Source: a virus. From it: a stretch of DNA of 64,000 bases. The notes beneath the pieces are model-generated. The model was not told the DNA's origin. It made no database searches and was given only the letters and a program-made list of their open reading frames with translations. Made by a program: the position numbers and the translations under genes. Position 1 is the first letter of the stretch; every line of letters starts with the position of its first letter. Of this stretch, positions 39,522 to 50,600 are shown piece by piece. The stretch lies in the IMG/VR virus record IMGVR_UViG_3300018476_000014, positions 1 through 64,000 of that record; one strand, given 5' to 3'.

Positions 39522-41305
39522 TGGCTGTGCTGCGCGTCCAGGCTTTCTCAGGTGTGATCCCGGTGGCGGGTGACCGGGCGCTGCCCGATGGCTTCGCCGT
39601 CGAGTCGGTCAACACCTGGCTCTACGGCTCTGAGCTGCGCGGCATCCGGCCGCCGGTTGATGTCATCGCCTGCAACGCGACGACGCGCGAGGTGCTCAGG
39701 ATTCCCAAGCGCACTGTCGGTGGCGACCCGTCGTTCCCCACCGTCGTGCCGCCGCCGTCCTACCTGGGCGACTCGGTGTGGAAGCAGTTCACCGACATCG
39801 ACACCGACATCCTCCGGGGCCAGCTGATCGAGGATCAGTACGAGCGTTATTACTTCTGCTCGCCGACCACTGGCCCGCGCTTCAACACCTACGCCCGCAT
39901 GGTCGCGGGCCAAGCGGATTACGTGCTCGGCGTGCCAGGCCCGAACAACACCGTTGACTCGGCTGGCAACAACGCGCTGAAGCCGACCATCGTCTCGATC
40001 ACCGGCGGTGCTGCGCCCGTCGTGACGCGCGCCTACGTCTACACCTGGGTCAACGAGTTCGGCGAGGAGAGTTCTCCCTCACTGCCGGTGCTCGGCTCGG
40101 GCAATGGCAACGCTATCTGGACCATCGGCAACATCACCGTGCCGCCGGCACCAGCGGTGAACCAGCCAGCCTGGCTGAAGAAGTATCTCTACCGCACAGT
40201 CACCGGCGAGAGCGGCCAGACCACCTACTACCGGGTCAACGAGGTGCCGCTGGCGACGACTACCTACGCCGACGACACGTCGAAGCAGACCGACGCGGTG
40301 ATTGTCGGCAACCTGGTGCTAGAGTCGACCACGTGGCAGCCGCCGCCATCCGACCTGCAGGGTTGGATCGCCATGCCGAACGGCTTCCTGATCGGCTTCT
40401 CGGGTTCCGATGTTTACTTCAGCGAGTCCTACCACTGGCATGCCTGGCCGGCGGAATACAAACAGGCGACCGAGACGCCGATCGTCGGCTTGGGCATCCT
40501 TGGCCAGACCTGCGTGGTGTGCACGCAAGGCTACCCAGCGACGATCACCGGCGTGAAGCCGGCGACCTGCGCCTTCACCAAGTCGACTGCGGATGAACCG
40601 TGTCTTTCCCGTGGCTCGATTGTGTCGACACCACAAGGCGTCATCTACGCCTCGCAGAATGGCCTCGTGCAGGTCAGCCCGCAAGGCATTGGCAACGTTA
40701 CCGAGCAGCTGATCACTCGCCAGGAATGGATCAAGGACTACGCCCCGCAGTATATCCGCGGTGTGCGTTACCAGAACGGCTACCTGGCGCTGCGCATGGT
40801 GCCGACGGGACCGCGCTCCGGCTTCTTCCTCGACCCGACGTCGCTCAAGGTGGCGCTCACCAACATCACCGACTTCGAAAACATCAAGGCGCTCAACACC
40901 GACTTCTGGTCGGGCGAGGTGTTCATGATCGATTCGAATGGGACGACCGCCACCATCCGGCGTTGGGACCCGCCGACCAACGACCTGATGCCGGTGCAGT
41001 GGCTATCGAAGGAGTTCCAGTTTCCGTTCAAGGAGAACTTCGCCACCTACGCCATCTACTGGGACGAGGACCGCTACTCCAACGCCAACTACGGCCTGTC
41101 GATCATGCCGACGACCGAGCATGTGCGCTTCCGGGTACTGGCTAACCGTCAGGTCGTCTATGACCAGCAGGTGCCGGCCAGCGGCATGCCGATCCGCCTG
41201 CCGTCGGGGTTTAAGTCCGACATCTGGCAGTTCGAGATCCGCGCCAGGGCACCGGTCTATTCCCTGCACGTCGCCTCAACCGTGAAGGAGCTGAAGGGTG
41301 TCTAA
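39521..41305 (+). CDS. Tail nozzle/hub-like protein (594 aa)
   Basis: Starts in TGATG overlap. Beta-rich, with propeller-like repeats (IAMPNGFLIGFSGSDVYFSE, then GLGILGQTCVVCTQ, GSIVSTPQGVIYASQNGLVQ). Size and position before the internal virion proteins fit the tail tubular protein B / nozzle of podovirus tails. Assignment is by size, order and strand pattern. Confidence 0.65.
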   Translation: MAVLRVQAFSGVIPVAGDRALPDGFAVESVNTWLYGSELRGIRPPVDVIACNATTREVLRIPKRTVGGDPSFPTVVPPPSYLGDSVWKQFTDIDTDILRGQLIEDQYERYYFCSPTTGPRFNTYARMVAGQADYVLGVPGPNNTVDSAGNNALKPTIVSITGGAAPVVTRAYVYTWVNEFGEESSPSLPVLGSGNGNAIWTIGNITVPPAPAVNQPAWLKKYLYRTVTGESGQTTYYRVNEVPLATTTYADDTSKQTDAVIVGNLVLESTTWQPPPSDLQGWIAMPNGFLIGFSGSDVYFSESYHWHAWPAEYKQATETPIVGLGILGQTCVVCTQGYPATITGVKPATCAFTKSTADEPCLSRGSIVSTPQGVIYASQNGLVQVSPQGIGNVTEQLITRQEWIKDYAPQYIRGVRYQNGYLALRMVPTGPRSGFFLDPTSLKVALTNITDFENIKALNTDFWSGEVFMIDSNGTTATIRRWDPPTNDLMPVQWLSKEFQFPFKENFATYAIYWDEDRYSNANYGLSIMPTTEHVRFRVLANRQVVYDQQVPASGMPIRLPSGFKSDIWQFEIRARAPVYSLHVASTVKELKGV

Positions 41306-41882
41306 GCGCCGCATCTTCGCCACGGTGCCCGAGCCCTACACGGACGTCTATTCGCTGTACGCTTCGGTGATGGCGCTGAAGGAGCTGGTCGAGGGATTGA
41401 CCGGACAGCGCGGTGGGCTCGAGGACCAGGCGGTGATGCGCGGCGACCTGCCTGACCGCATCACTGTTCCAAAGAACGGGCCATGGAGCCCCAAACTTAT
41501 TCCCAGCACCGGGGCGTTTGCAGCTTCGGATCAGACCGCAAACTGGGGGTATTTTTCGAAGATCGATAAGCTGGTCAACGTCTGGTTCATGGCTACGTGG
41601 ACTGGCCTGTCGATCGGTTCAGGCAGCGGCATGGCGCTCCTCAGCGGGCTGCCGTTCCTGCCGTCTTTTGCTGCCAGCGCAAGCTATTGGCCGGGTGCCA
41701 ATGTTTCCTATGCGGGCGGGTCGACAATCAACCCATCTGGTGGGCTCTTCGCCAGAGGTGATCCGAACATTTATTTTTACTTCCCCGTCTCTCTGAACGG
41801 ATCATCGAACAACTGGAGTGTGACTCACCTGGCAGCGTCCGGATACCTCTGGGGTTCCGGCACGTACCTGACGGATTCATGA
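41298..41882 (+). CDS. Unknown tail-region protein (194 aa)
   Basis: Helical start (EPYTDVYSLYASVMALKELV) then a Gly/Ser/aromatic-rich beta domain. Overlaps the nozzle-like gene and the GNAT-like gene. Possibly a tail or fibre-base protein. Confidence 0.6.
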   Translation: MSKRRIFATVPEPYTDVYSLYASVMALKELVEGLTGQRGGLEDQAVMRGDLPDRITVPKNGPWSPKLIPSTGAFAASDQTANWGYFSKIDKLVNVWFMATWTGLSIGSGSGMALLSGLPFLPSFAASASYWPGANVSYAGGSTINPSGGLFARGDPNIYFYFPVSLNGSSNNWSVTHLAASGYLWGSGTYLTDS

Positions 41883-42325
41883 TGGACGAGATCATCTTCA
41901 ACGACCCCGCCGACGGGCATGAGATCGCCCAGCTCGCCGGCACGTCGTTCAACCCCAGGGTCAACATCTCTGTCTGCCGGCACAAGAACGGCAAGCGGAT
42001 GGGTGGGGTCGTCTACCAGAACTACACGGGCGAATCGATCGCCATGCACTCAGCCGGTTGGGACGATCACTGGATCAACCGGGACATGCTATTCGTCACC
42101 TTCGACTATCCGTTCAACCAATTGGGGGTTAAACGGATATTCGGGCAGGTGCCGGAGACCAATGGTCACGCGCAAGAGTTCAACCTGAAAGTGGGGTTCA
42201 AGTACGTCACCAGAATCGAAGGGGTTTTTCCCCACAACGTGGCCTGCATGGTCATGTGTCTGGAACGTGAAGACTGCCGCTTCCTGAAGCTTAAACCGCG
42301 TCGACTTGTTTCGAACCTGAACTGA
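41879..42325 (+). CDS. GNAT-like acetyltransferase in the virion block (148 aa)
   Basis: GGVVYQNYTGESIAMHSAG, then DYPFNQLGVKRIFGQVPETN and AQEFNLKVGFKYVTRIEGVF match strands 4-5 and helix 4 of the GNAT fold (FxxLGVxRIxGxV...N..AxxFxxKxGF). Such genes occur next to internal virion proteins in T7-like and other podophages. Substrate unknown. Coupled by ATGA. Confidence 0.75.
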   Translation: MMDEIIFNDPADGHEIAQLAGTSFNPRVNISVCRHKNGKRMGGVVYQNYTGESIAMHSAGWDDHWINRDMLFVTFDYPFNQLGVKRIFGQVPETNGHAQEFNLKVGFKYVTRIEGVFPHNVACMVMCLEREDCRFLKLKPRRLVSNLN

Positions 42326-42338
42326 GGGGGACCCAGTC

Positions 42339-43490
42339 ATGGGTGGGAAAGACAGCGCACCGGCAGCACCCGACTATTCTGAGCTAGCTGCGGCTTCCAA
42401 GGAATCGGCTGCCTATTCCTACGAGCTGGCCAAGCGACAGCAGGACTGGGCGGAGAAGACCTACAACGAAAACAAAGACGTCTCCGACATCGTCATCGGC
42501 AAGGCGCTCGATGCGCTCGACAAGCAGACTGCCTGGGCCGACCAGGACCGCGAGCGCTACGAGAACATCTACCAGCCGCTCGAGGAGCAATATGCAGCGA
42601 AGGCGCAGGACTACTCCACTGCCGAGCGCCAGGAGATGGAAGCCGGCAAAGCCGAAGCAGATGTTGCTGCGCAGTTCGAGCAGGCCAGACGCACTGCGCA
42701 GGAGCGCCTCGAAGGCTACGGTGTTGACCCTTCCCAGACACGTCAAGGCGCGCTGGATCTCGGGACTCGGGTTGCGGAAGCTGCGGCCCAAGCGTCGGCG
42801 GGGAACCAGGCCCGATTCCGTACTGAGCAGTATGGCGATCAGCTCATGGCTAATGCCATCAACACGGGCAAGGGTTATCCAGCGCAGGTCATGGCGGCCC
42901 AGTCGGGCGCAGGCAACTCGGGTAATCAGGCTGCCAACACCGGCCTGGCGCAGACAGCTTCGGGCTCCAACACCATGGGCACTGGTCAGAGCTGGCAGGG
43001 AATGGGCAACAACGCCGTCGCCGGCTGGGGCAACGTCCTGAACATGGGCTTCAACAACCAGCTGGATAGCTGGTCCGCCAACCAGGAAGCGTCGTCCGGG
43101 TGGGGCGACATCCTGGGCAAGGTGGCAGGCTTCGGGATGAGCGCCATGATGGCCGAAGAGGGCGGCGCCATCCCCGAGTTCGCCGCCGGTGGCATGCCTG
43201 TCCCCGAAGAGGCTAGCCCCAGCGGTGGGGCCATCCCCGATGATGTGCCCGCAGAGATCGAGGGTGGCCCGCCAGCCCGGCTCACCGCCGGTGAATTCGT
43301 CGTGCCCAAGGACGTCGTCGGCTGGCTCGGCGAGAAGGGCATGCAGCAGATCGTGCTCAAGGCACGCAAAGAAATGACCGGCGGCAATGGGGAGCGGCCG
43401 GCGCAGCCGGAAATGAAAGGTCCAGAGGGCGGACCACCCATGCCGGTTGAGAGCGTCGGGGCAATCCCGACACCAAGGGGGATGTCATGA
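42339..43490 (+). CDS. Internal virion-type protein (383 aa)
   Basis: Long Ala/Gln/Glu-rich helices (YELAKRQQDWAEKTYNENKD, QFEQARRTAQERLEGYG), then Gly/Asn-rich, and a C-terminal motif EFAAGGMPVPEE and ARLTAGEFVVPKDVVGWLGE that recurs in phage virion proteins. Precedes the two giant proteins; together they probably form the ejectosome. Confidence 0.65.
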   Translation: MGGKDSAPAAPDYSELAAASKESAAYSYELAKRQQDWAEKTYNENKDVSDIVIGKALDALDKQTAWADQDRERYENIYQPLEEQYAAKAQDYSTAERQEMEAGKAEADVAAQFEQARRTAQERLEGYGVDPSQTRQGALDLGTRVAEAAAQASAGNQARFRTEQYGDQLMANAINTGKGYPAQVMAAQSGAGNSGNQAANTGLAQTASGSNTMGTGQSWQGMGNNAVAGWGNVLNMGFNNQLDSWSANQEASSGWGDILGKVAGFGMSAMMAEEGGAIPEFAAGGMPVPEEASPSGGAIPDDVPAEIEGGPPARLTAGEFVVPKDVVGWLGEKGMQQIVLKARKEMTGGNGERPAQPEMKGPEGGPPMPVESVGAIPTPRGMS

Positions 43491-46400
43491 GCTTTGGCGG
43501 CGAACTGAAAGGATTCTCGAAGGGCTTCAGCTCGGGCATCGATGACTATTCCGCGATCCAGAAGATGCGCAAGGAGCGCATGTGGCGCGAAGACGAAGTG
43601 AAGGGGGGCGACGAGTTCCCGCCTGCTCCGGTGCCGCAGACGTCGCAGCCCGATGGCGGCAAGTCGGGTGGCAAGTCGGGTGCTAAGCTCGACGCCGCGT
43701 CCGACGTGCGCTGGGGGCAGGCATCGCCGGAACAGCGCGCGCTGCTCAACACCATCGCCGGCACCGAGAGCCCCGGCTACAACGTTGTCTATGGCGGCGA
43801 CACGTTCGAGGGCTACGGCGCTCACCCCGGTCGTGACGTCGTCATCACCAGTGGGCCTAACAAGGGCCAGACAAGCTCCGCCGCCGGCCGCTACCAGTTC
43901 CTTGGCTCGACGTGGAACAACATCGCCAAGGCGTACCACCTGGATGACTTCTCTCCGGAGAACCAGGACAAGGGCGCCTGGTACCTGGCGACCGAGGCGT
44001 ATGGCCGCGAGACGGGCCGCGACCTCAACACCGACATCAAGTCAAAAGACCCGGCTACCCTCGCTGGCATCGGCAAGGCGCTGTCCGGCACCTGGACCAG
44101 CCTGCCGTCCGGCATCGAGCAGGGGCAGAACTCTGACAAGTTCGTCAGCTCGTTCACCAATTTCCTGGGCAAGGCATCAGGCTCGCAGAGCGCTGAAGCC
44201 GACACCACCGGCGGCGCCGCCGGCGGCACTGCTGCATCCTCTGGCGGAGGCGGCGGTGCGCTGCCCGAGGAAGACGATACCGATTCCGACGACACCGAGG
44301 ACGGCGGCGAGGAAGAGTCCGCCGGGCTGGAGCGCAGGTCCCGGGATCTGCAGCTGGAGACCAACCCGGTCGTCGCCACCAACTTCGAGGCACCGCAGGT
44401 CGCGACGCAGTTCGATCTCGACGTCGGTGGCCTGTCGCCGCCGCGCGATCAAGAAGCACGGCCGCAGATGTGGGCTGCCCGTGGCGGCGTCATCCCCGAG
44501 CCGGCACAGGCGTTCGCCGACGGCGGCGGAGTCAATCCGTCCGGCGACCCGGACAAGTACAACGCCACCCGTGCCTACACGCAGGCGATTCCCCAAGCGG
44601 CAGCCAGCACCTTCACACCGCGCCGCATCGGCCAGGTGGCAGCCAAGTCAACGACACCGGCTGCGACGACTTCCACCCTCTCGTCATCGCAGCTGCTCGC
44701 CAACAAGCGCGCCGAGCGCGCCGCCGCCGAAGCAGCTGCCGCCACGCCTGCAGCAACGGCAGCCGTGGACCCGAACTGGGCGCAGGTGATGAAGAACCAG
44801 CAGCAGGCCGCTGCCATGTGGAACGCTGTCCAGGGCAGCGAGTCCATGAACCACGATCGTTCTGGCCAGATGATGAACCGCACGCCGCAGAAGCAGTACG
44901 GCGCTTACACCCGGGCGATGAATACAGCTGGGAATGAAGCCAAGGCCAACGGCACCGACGTGTGGATGGCCAAGCAGATGGTCGACCCATCTAAGTATGG
45001 CGGCAACTACATGACGCACCATAACAAGGGCGGGGTGATCCCCGAGCCTGGCCAGGCGTTCGCACGTGGCGGCAAGGTGCGCGACCTCAAAGAGCGCACC
45101 CGCATGGACTCTGCGTGGGATCAGATGGAGGACGTCGAGAGCGGAGACAGCGAAGAAGGCGAGGAGATTACCCCCGAAGAAATGATGAAGCTGCGCACCC
45201 GCATGCCGGGGCAGCTCTACCGCGAGAACTTCGCCCGTGGCGGCTCGGTCGACCCGAACCGCTCCCGTGCCAGGCAGGGGGGCGCAGTCTACGAGGCCAG
45301 TCGTGACCACGAATACTGGCAGCAGCGCTCGCCACGCCCCCAGAGCCAGCACGCCGAGTCGGCGGGCTATGCTCCGACATCGGTGGCTGGCGCTCGTGGG
45401 CCTAAGCGCCAGTCACCAGATACCCGCCAAGGAGGGGAGCCGGAAAGGGCTGCTCCCGGCAAGAAAGGTGGCGCTGAGAAAAAGGAAAGCAAGCCCGCCA
45501 AGAGCAGTGAGAAAAAGCCTGATTCGAAGCAGCCCGAGAAGAAGACGGCCGAGGGTGAGCCGCGCATCCAGGAGGATCGCGAGACCCGGTTCCGCCGGCC
45601 CCGGGCTGGCCTCGATCAGAACCCTTACGACACCGGGCGTGGCACGGGCACTCCACCGCTGGAGGAGACGGCTATTCCCCTGCCCCCCGGCGATTTGGGG
45701 GGCGTGCCGCCTGACCTGGTGAGACCGGACCCCGGCACACGCGCTGCTGTACCTGGCTCGGAGGGCGCTGCTGAAGTCATCGAGACAATCAAAAAAGATC
45801 CGCGGATTCAGCCGAAGGCGACCAGTGGCAACACCGGACTGATGGAGCTGCTCGAACCACTGGCGGCTGACCCGGCAACCGGCAAGCCGAAGTTCCTAAC
45901 TCCTGGCCCGCCCGCCGAGCCAGTCATCGAGGAAGACCGCGACAGCCGGCAAGGTCCGGTCATGGAGCGGCCGTACCTGGCCCCCATCGACAACACCCTG
46001 CCACCTGGATCTTTCCCTGCGCCGACGCCGGAGCGCTTCGGACCGCCGGCTGACGCGGCGACGCCAGCGCCAGCCTACCTGCATGGCGATCCGGTCTACG
46101 CGCCCGGCGTCTCACCGCCCCCGGAGCCCGAGCCGGGCGCCTGGATCGGCGGCCAGTTCGTGCCATTGAGTTCACTGCAGGGCAACGGCTATGCCCGTGG
46201 CGGCGTCATCGCCGACCCCGACGACGAAGAGGAACCGATCAGCCCGCGTGCTGAAAGCGCCAACTACACGACTTCGGCGCCAGCTTCGGCAGCGACGAGG
46301 GGGCGGCCGGCTCCTTCGGATACTCCCACGGAGGAGTCGGCGCCTGCCCCTGCCGCAGAAGAGCGGCCGGCACGGGCAGACGTGCAGCCTACACCCAAGC

Positions 46401-47677
46401 TGATGGCCGACGTCGACACCGCCTTGAAGGGTGGCGCCAACTACCTGAAGCGCGTCTTCGGACTGGACGGCGCTGAGGCCGGCGCTGTGCCGACACCCGA
46501 GGATGGAGCTGCCCGCCAGCAGGGGATCAAGCGCTTCGCCAGCGGTGAGGGCGCAGCGACGCCGGACGAGATCAAGGAGATCGACGACCAGATCGACCCC
46601 CGGCGGGAGCTTTCCGAAGGCGACCGGCAGATGACCCGGATGGCCAAGATCACCCAGTTCTATCTGGAGCGTGGCCAGAAGGACGAGGCGGAAGCGGCCG
46701 CTGCGAGTCTCATGCAGTATGGCGCCAGGCGCTTCGGTCAGCTCGGCCAGCTGGCCCAGGCTGCCTACAGCCAGTATGAGCGGACCGGCGACCAGTCGCA
46801 CCTCGAGAAGGCAACGCAGATCCTCAGCCAGGCCTACGGGATGATCCCCGACGGCGGCTCGATGTCGGTCACCACCGACCCGGAGACGGGCGAGTTCCAG
46901 GCGACGCGGCTCAACGCTGACGGCGAAGAGGAAGTCTACAACATCAAGGCCAACGAACTCCCCGGCCTGATCCAGCAGACGATGAGCGGCTCGGCCTACT
47001 GGCAGCAGATCATGCGGCTCGGCGACCCCGAGGGTGCCAAGTCACGCGACACCGACCGCCGCGAATTGCTGAAGCAGGACCGCACTGATCAGCGTGCCGA
47101 GGAGAAGCGCATCGCTGCCCAGGAAGAATGGAACCGACAGCACGCGATCACCCGCGAAGAAAAGGTCGGCGACACAGAGAAAGCTGCCGAGGCCAAGACG
47201 AAGGAATCCGACCGCGTCGCTCAGCGCAACTACGACATGGCGATGAAGAAGTGGAAGGAGCAGCACCCCGACAAGGAGGAAGCGTTCAACAAGATCAAAG
47301 GGCCGTTCGCCATAGCGGACAAGATGCGCGAAGAGTTCACCGCGCAGATGGCCGAGGACAGCGACTACGCCGAAACCGAGGAAGGCCAGGCGGCGCGCGC
47401 TGCCTACAGCGAGAAAGCCACCGAGCTTTACAACGCTCTCCCCATGCCGGCCCAGGACCGCATGAACTGGATGGTCGAGAACGGCTTCGACCCGGATGGC
47501 TGGGACTATGTCGGCGACCAGGAGGAAGGAGCCCCGGCGGAAGCAGAGCCGGCAGTGGCGGCGGAACCCGACCCGAACAACCCGCCCGAACCGGGCGCTG
47601 AACTGAAGAAGGACAAGGCCACTGGCAAGCCGCGCTGGGCGATCAAGAAGAACGGCGTCTGGAACTGGATTGACTGA
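43487..47677 (+). CDS. Virion-associated lysozyme/ejection protein (1396 aa)
   Basis: Residues 83-230 form a lambda-endolysin-like (GH104-type) lytic domain: IAGTESPGYNVVYGG with candidate catalytic Glu94, SAAGRYQFLGSTWNN (132-146) and ENQDKGAWYLATEAYG. Long Pro/Ala/Glu-rich low-complexity stretches follow with repeated RGGVIPEPAQAFADGG, KGGVIPEPGQAFARGG and YARGGVIADP motifs, and a helical C-terminal part. It would cut peptidoglycan during DNA entry. Confidence 0.8.
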   Translation: MSFGGELKGFSKGFSSGIDDYSAIQKMRKERMWREDEVKGGDEFPPAPVPQTSQPDGGKSGGKSGAKLDAASDVRWGQASPEQRALLNTIAGTESPGYNVVYGGDTFEGYGAHPGRDVVITSGPNKGQTSSAAGRYQFLGSTWNNIAKAYHLDDFSPENQDKGAWYLATEAYGRETGRDLNTDIKSKDPATLAGIGKALSGTWTSLPSGIEQGQNSDKFVSSFTNFLGKASGSQSAEADTTGGAAGGTAASSGGGGGALPEEDDTDSDDTEDGGEEESAGLERRSRDLQLETNPVVATNFEAPQVATQFDLDVGGLSPPRDQEARPQMWAARGGVIPEPAQAFADGGGVNPSGDPDKYNATRAYTQAIPQAAASTFTPRRIGQVAAKSTTPAATTSTLSSSQLLANKRAERAAAEAAAATPAATAAVDPNWAQVMKNQQQAAAMWNAVQGSESMNHDRSGQMMNRTPQKQYGAYTRAMNTAGNEAKANGTDVWMAKQMVDPSKYGGNYMTHHNKGGVIPEPGQAFARGGKVRDLKERTRMDSAWDQMEDVESGDSEEGEEITPEEMMKLRTRMPGQLYRENFARGGSVDPNRSRARQGGAVYEASRDHEYWQQRSPRPQSQHAESAGYAPTSVAGARGPKRQSPDTRQGGEPERAAPGKKGGAEKKESKPAKSSEKKPDSKQPEKKTAEGEPRIQEDRETRFRRPRAGLDQNPYDTGRGTGTPPLEETAIPLPPGDLGGVPPDLVRPDPGTRAAVPGSEGAAEVIETIKKDPRIQPKATSGNTGLMELLEPLAADPATGKPKFLTPGPPAEPVIEEDRDSRQGPVMERPYLAPIDNTLPPGSFPAPTPERFGPPADAATPAPAYLHGDPVYAPGVSPPPEPEPGAWIGGQFVPLSSLQGNGYARGGVIADPDDEEEPISPRAESANYTTSAPASAATRGRPAPSDTPTEESAPAPAAEERPARADVQPTPKLMADVDTALKGGANYLKRVFGLDGAEAGAVPTPEDGAARQQGIKRFASGEGAATPDEIKEIDDQIDPRRELSEGDRQMTRMAKITQFYLERGQKDEAEAAAASLMQYGARRFGQLGQLAQAAYSQYERTGDQSHLEKATQILSQAYGMIPDGGSMSVTTDPETGEFQATRLNADGEEEVYNIKANELPGLIQQTMSGSAYWQQIMRLGDPEGAKSRDTDRRELLKQDRTDQRAEEKRIAAQEEWNRQHAITREEKVGDTEKAAEAKTKESDRVAQRNYDMAMKKWKEQHPDKEEAFNKIKGPFAIADKMREEFTAQMAEDSDYAETEEGQAARAAYSEKATELYNALPMPAQDRMNWMVENGFDPDGWDYVGDQEEGAPAEAEPAVAAEPDPNNPPEPGAELKKDKATGKPRWAIKKNGVWNWID

Positions 47678-50600
47678 TGGAGCGGACCTACACCCCGCTC
47701 GATTATGAGCCCGAGGACTATGTCCCCGAGAGTGAACCAGTCATTGCCGAACCCGAAAAAGTTAAACCCAGTTCAACCGACCCGGCCCCGGCGACAGAGC
47801 CTCCTCCCGCTGCCGCCGAGCCGGCGCCCGCGGAGCCGGAGACATCCAGGCCCGCAGCTCCGCGGGCACGCAAGTACACGCCGATCGACTATGAACCGGA
47901 GCCGGCCGAAGACGGCTGGAGCAAGATCCCCAAAAACCCGATCGGCTCCGGTACCGCCATAGGCCGTGGCCTGATCGGCGGCACCATCGACGTCAAGCGC
48001 CAGCTGGGCGACGCCTATGAAGGCTTCAACGTCCTGCGCGGCAGCACCGAGCTGGACCTGTCTGAAGATCCGGTGACCGGCTACGAGCGAAGGGTCCCCT
48101 CGCTTGCCAACATCAAGGATGTCGACACCGGCCTGACCTGGCTGGGTGAGACACTCGGCTCTGCGATTCCACAGTTCGCCCCGACCATCGCCACGGCTGC
48201 CGTCGGGACTGGCATCGGTGGGCTGACTGCACCGGTGACTGGTCCCGCTGGCGCCTTCGCCGGTCGCGCCGCCGGCGGTCTCGCCGGCTCGATCATCCAG
48301 AACTTCGGCGACGTGTGGGGCGGCTTCAAGCAGGACGCGGGGATTCGCAAGCTGCTCGATGACAAGCAGGTCGAGCCGATGTTCCTGGCGCAGAGCGCGC
48401 TCGCTGCGTCCGCGCTGATCGGCACGCTGGACGCTGTGTCGCTGGGCAAGATCACCAACAAGCTCGGACTCTCCAAGGAACTCTCCCCGGACGAGCTGGC
48501 GCTGGAAATCGCCAAGAAGTGGACGATCGCATCGATCGCCAAGCGCGGCGGCAAGGGTATGGCCTGGGAAGGTATCACCGAGGCGGCGCAATCGATGATC
48601 GCCCAGGCTGCCGAGATCGGTATCGGCGGCAACTGGGACATGACCAACCGGGTGGTCCGCCTGTTCGATGAGTTCGCCGGCGGCGCTGTCCAGGGTGGCC
48701 CGGCAGCTGCGCTGAGCCCGCCGGCAGACCCAAAGAACAATGACCTCGAGGTGCCGCCCAAGCCGGACGACCAGCCCGGCGAGGCCGCGCCCGTGCTCCC
48801 CGAGGGGACACCGGCCCCGGTTGAGGCAGCGCCGGCAGCTGAGCAGGCTACCCCCGGCGGCCTCAGCGCGACGACGCCTGCCCCACCTGCCGGCCTCGAC
48901 AAGCAGCCGGCCGAGGCTGAACCAGCCCCGGTGCCCGAGGCAGCTACCGATCCAGGCACGCTTGCGAAACCACCCGCACCTGTTCTTCCCGAGCCGGGCT
49001 CTCCTGTCACGGTGGTCGGTCAGGGGGAGACGGCGCCTGACGTTGCTGAGGCCCTGCCCACAAGGCCAGCAGCTCAGGCGCCGGCTGAAGACGAAGGCAT
49101 CACCGAGGGAGCGATCCCGGCCGAGCAGGAAGAAGCCGGCAGCCCGTTCATGCGCCAGATGCTGGCGCGTCATGCGCAGCAACAGGACGCCAGCGTCGCT
49201 GCAGCGCTGCAGGAATCGCTTCCCGCTGCTCCAGAGCAAGCCGCTGTCCAGCCGCCGGTGATTCCGCCGGCCCCTCAGCCAGAGGTGTTAGGCACAGCCG
49301 GGGCAAGGTGGAGGCAGGATGCACCTGCCGATGCTACACTAGCTGCGCCGTCTCCTGCTGTGAGCGGGGAGGCGGTCACCCCGGAGAACGCCCTACCCGC
49401 CGCGGCCTCCGAGGTGTCGCAGGAGCAGGTACCCTCTCCGCCGATCGAACCTGCTCCTGCACCTCAACCCGATGTTTCCCTGGAGCCGACCGATCAGGGC
49501 GTCATCCCGGTCGCACCTGCCGAGAAGACACCGACCTATACCCCGGTCGGCTACGATCCGGAACCGTTCACCCCCGAGGATTTCGAAGCAGAGGCGGCAG
49601 CGGAGCCCGCTGAGAGCGATGAGGACGTTCCGGCTGTCACTGAGCCGGCAGAGGAAGAACTCGCGCCAGCGGCCGCCTACGTGGCAGGGGAGTACGTCCC
49701 GCCGAAGAAGAAACCCGAGACCGTGGTGGTCAAGAAGCGGGGTAAGCCGGCACCGAAGGAGGAGGTTAAACCTAGTTCAACTGAGGGAGCCACCCCCACA
49801 AAGACCGGCTCGACGTTAACCAAGGCGCAGCGCGAACTCCATGACGAGGTAACACGAGCGGTTCCTCCCGACCTGGAGACCCACCCGCATGGCAAAGCTG
49901 CAATCGAGGAAGCTGTTCGCGAGCATAAGTCCCCTGTCCGCCCACGCGAAGAAGCGCATCGTAAGGCCCAGGTGGAGCAAACTCTGGAGGCGGCCCGAAA
50001 GCACGCCAAGCGCCGGCTCGATGAAGAGGTGGCAGCTGTTGGCTCACAAGCTCAACAGGAACTTGATCGTGCAAAGAGTCTGGCCCGCGAGCGTGAGACG
50101 AAGGGCAAGCCCCAAGAACGCAAGCGTCGAGGAAAAACCAAAGGCAAGGCGGCGGAGGATGTCGCCATCCAAAGCCCGAAGCGCTGGAATGAATCTGTGG
50201 AGGCCGAACGCGCGAAGCCGGCCGAGGAACAGAACCAGGACCTGATCGAATACGGGGCGTTCCGCGACGCCCGCAACAAGCTCGGCGCCCGAGACCCGAA
50301 GCGTGCCAGCCTCAACAAGGAGATGGACAAGGCCAAGGAGCGCTACCTCGAAGGGCAGCGCCAGGCGGAGGAAGCCAGGAAGCCAGCCCCGGCACCGGTG
50401 CCCGAGACGCCTGCCGAAGCGCCGGCGCTGACCCAGGAAGAGCAGGAAGCGATCCTGCAATCCAAGAACAAAGAGGCCGAGAAGCAACGCGCCCAGCAGG
50501 CAGCGGCGCGGCGTGAGAAGACCGGGACACTGCTCGAACCCGCGGTCGATGCCGTCGCCATACCCGACGAGTTCTACCAGCCGGCTGGCGCCAAGGTGGC

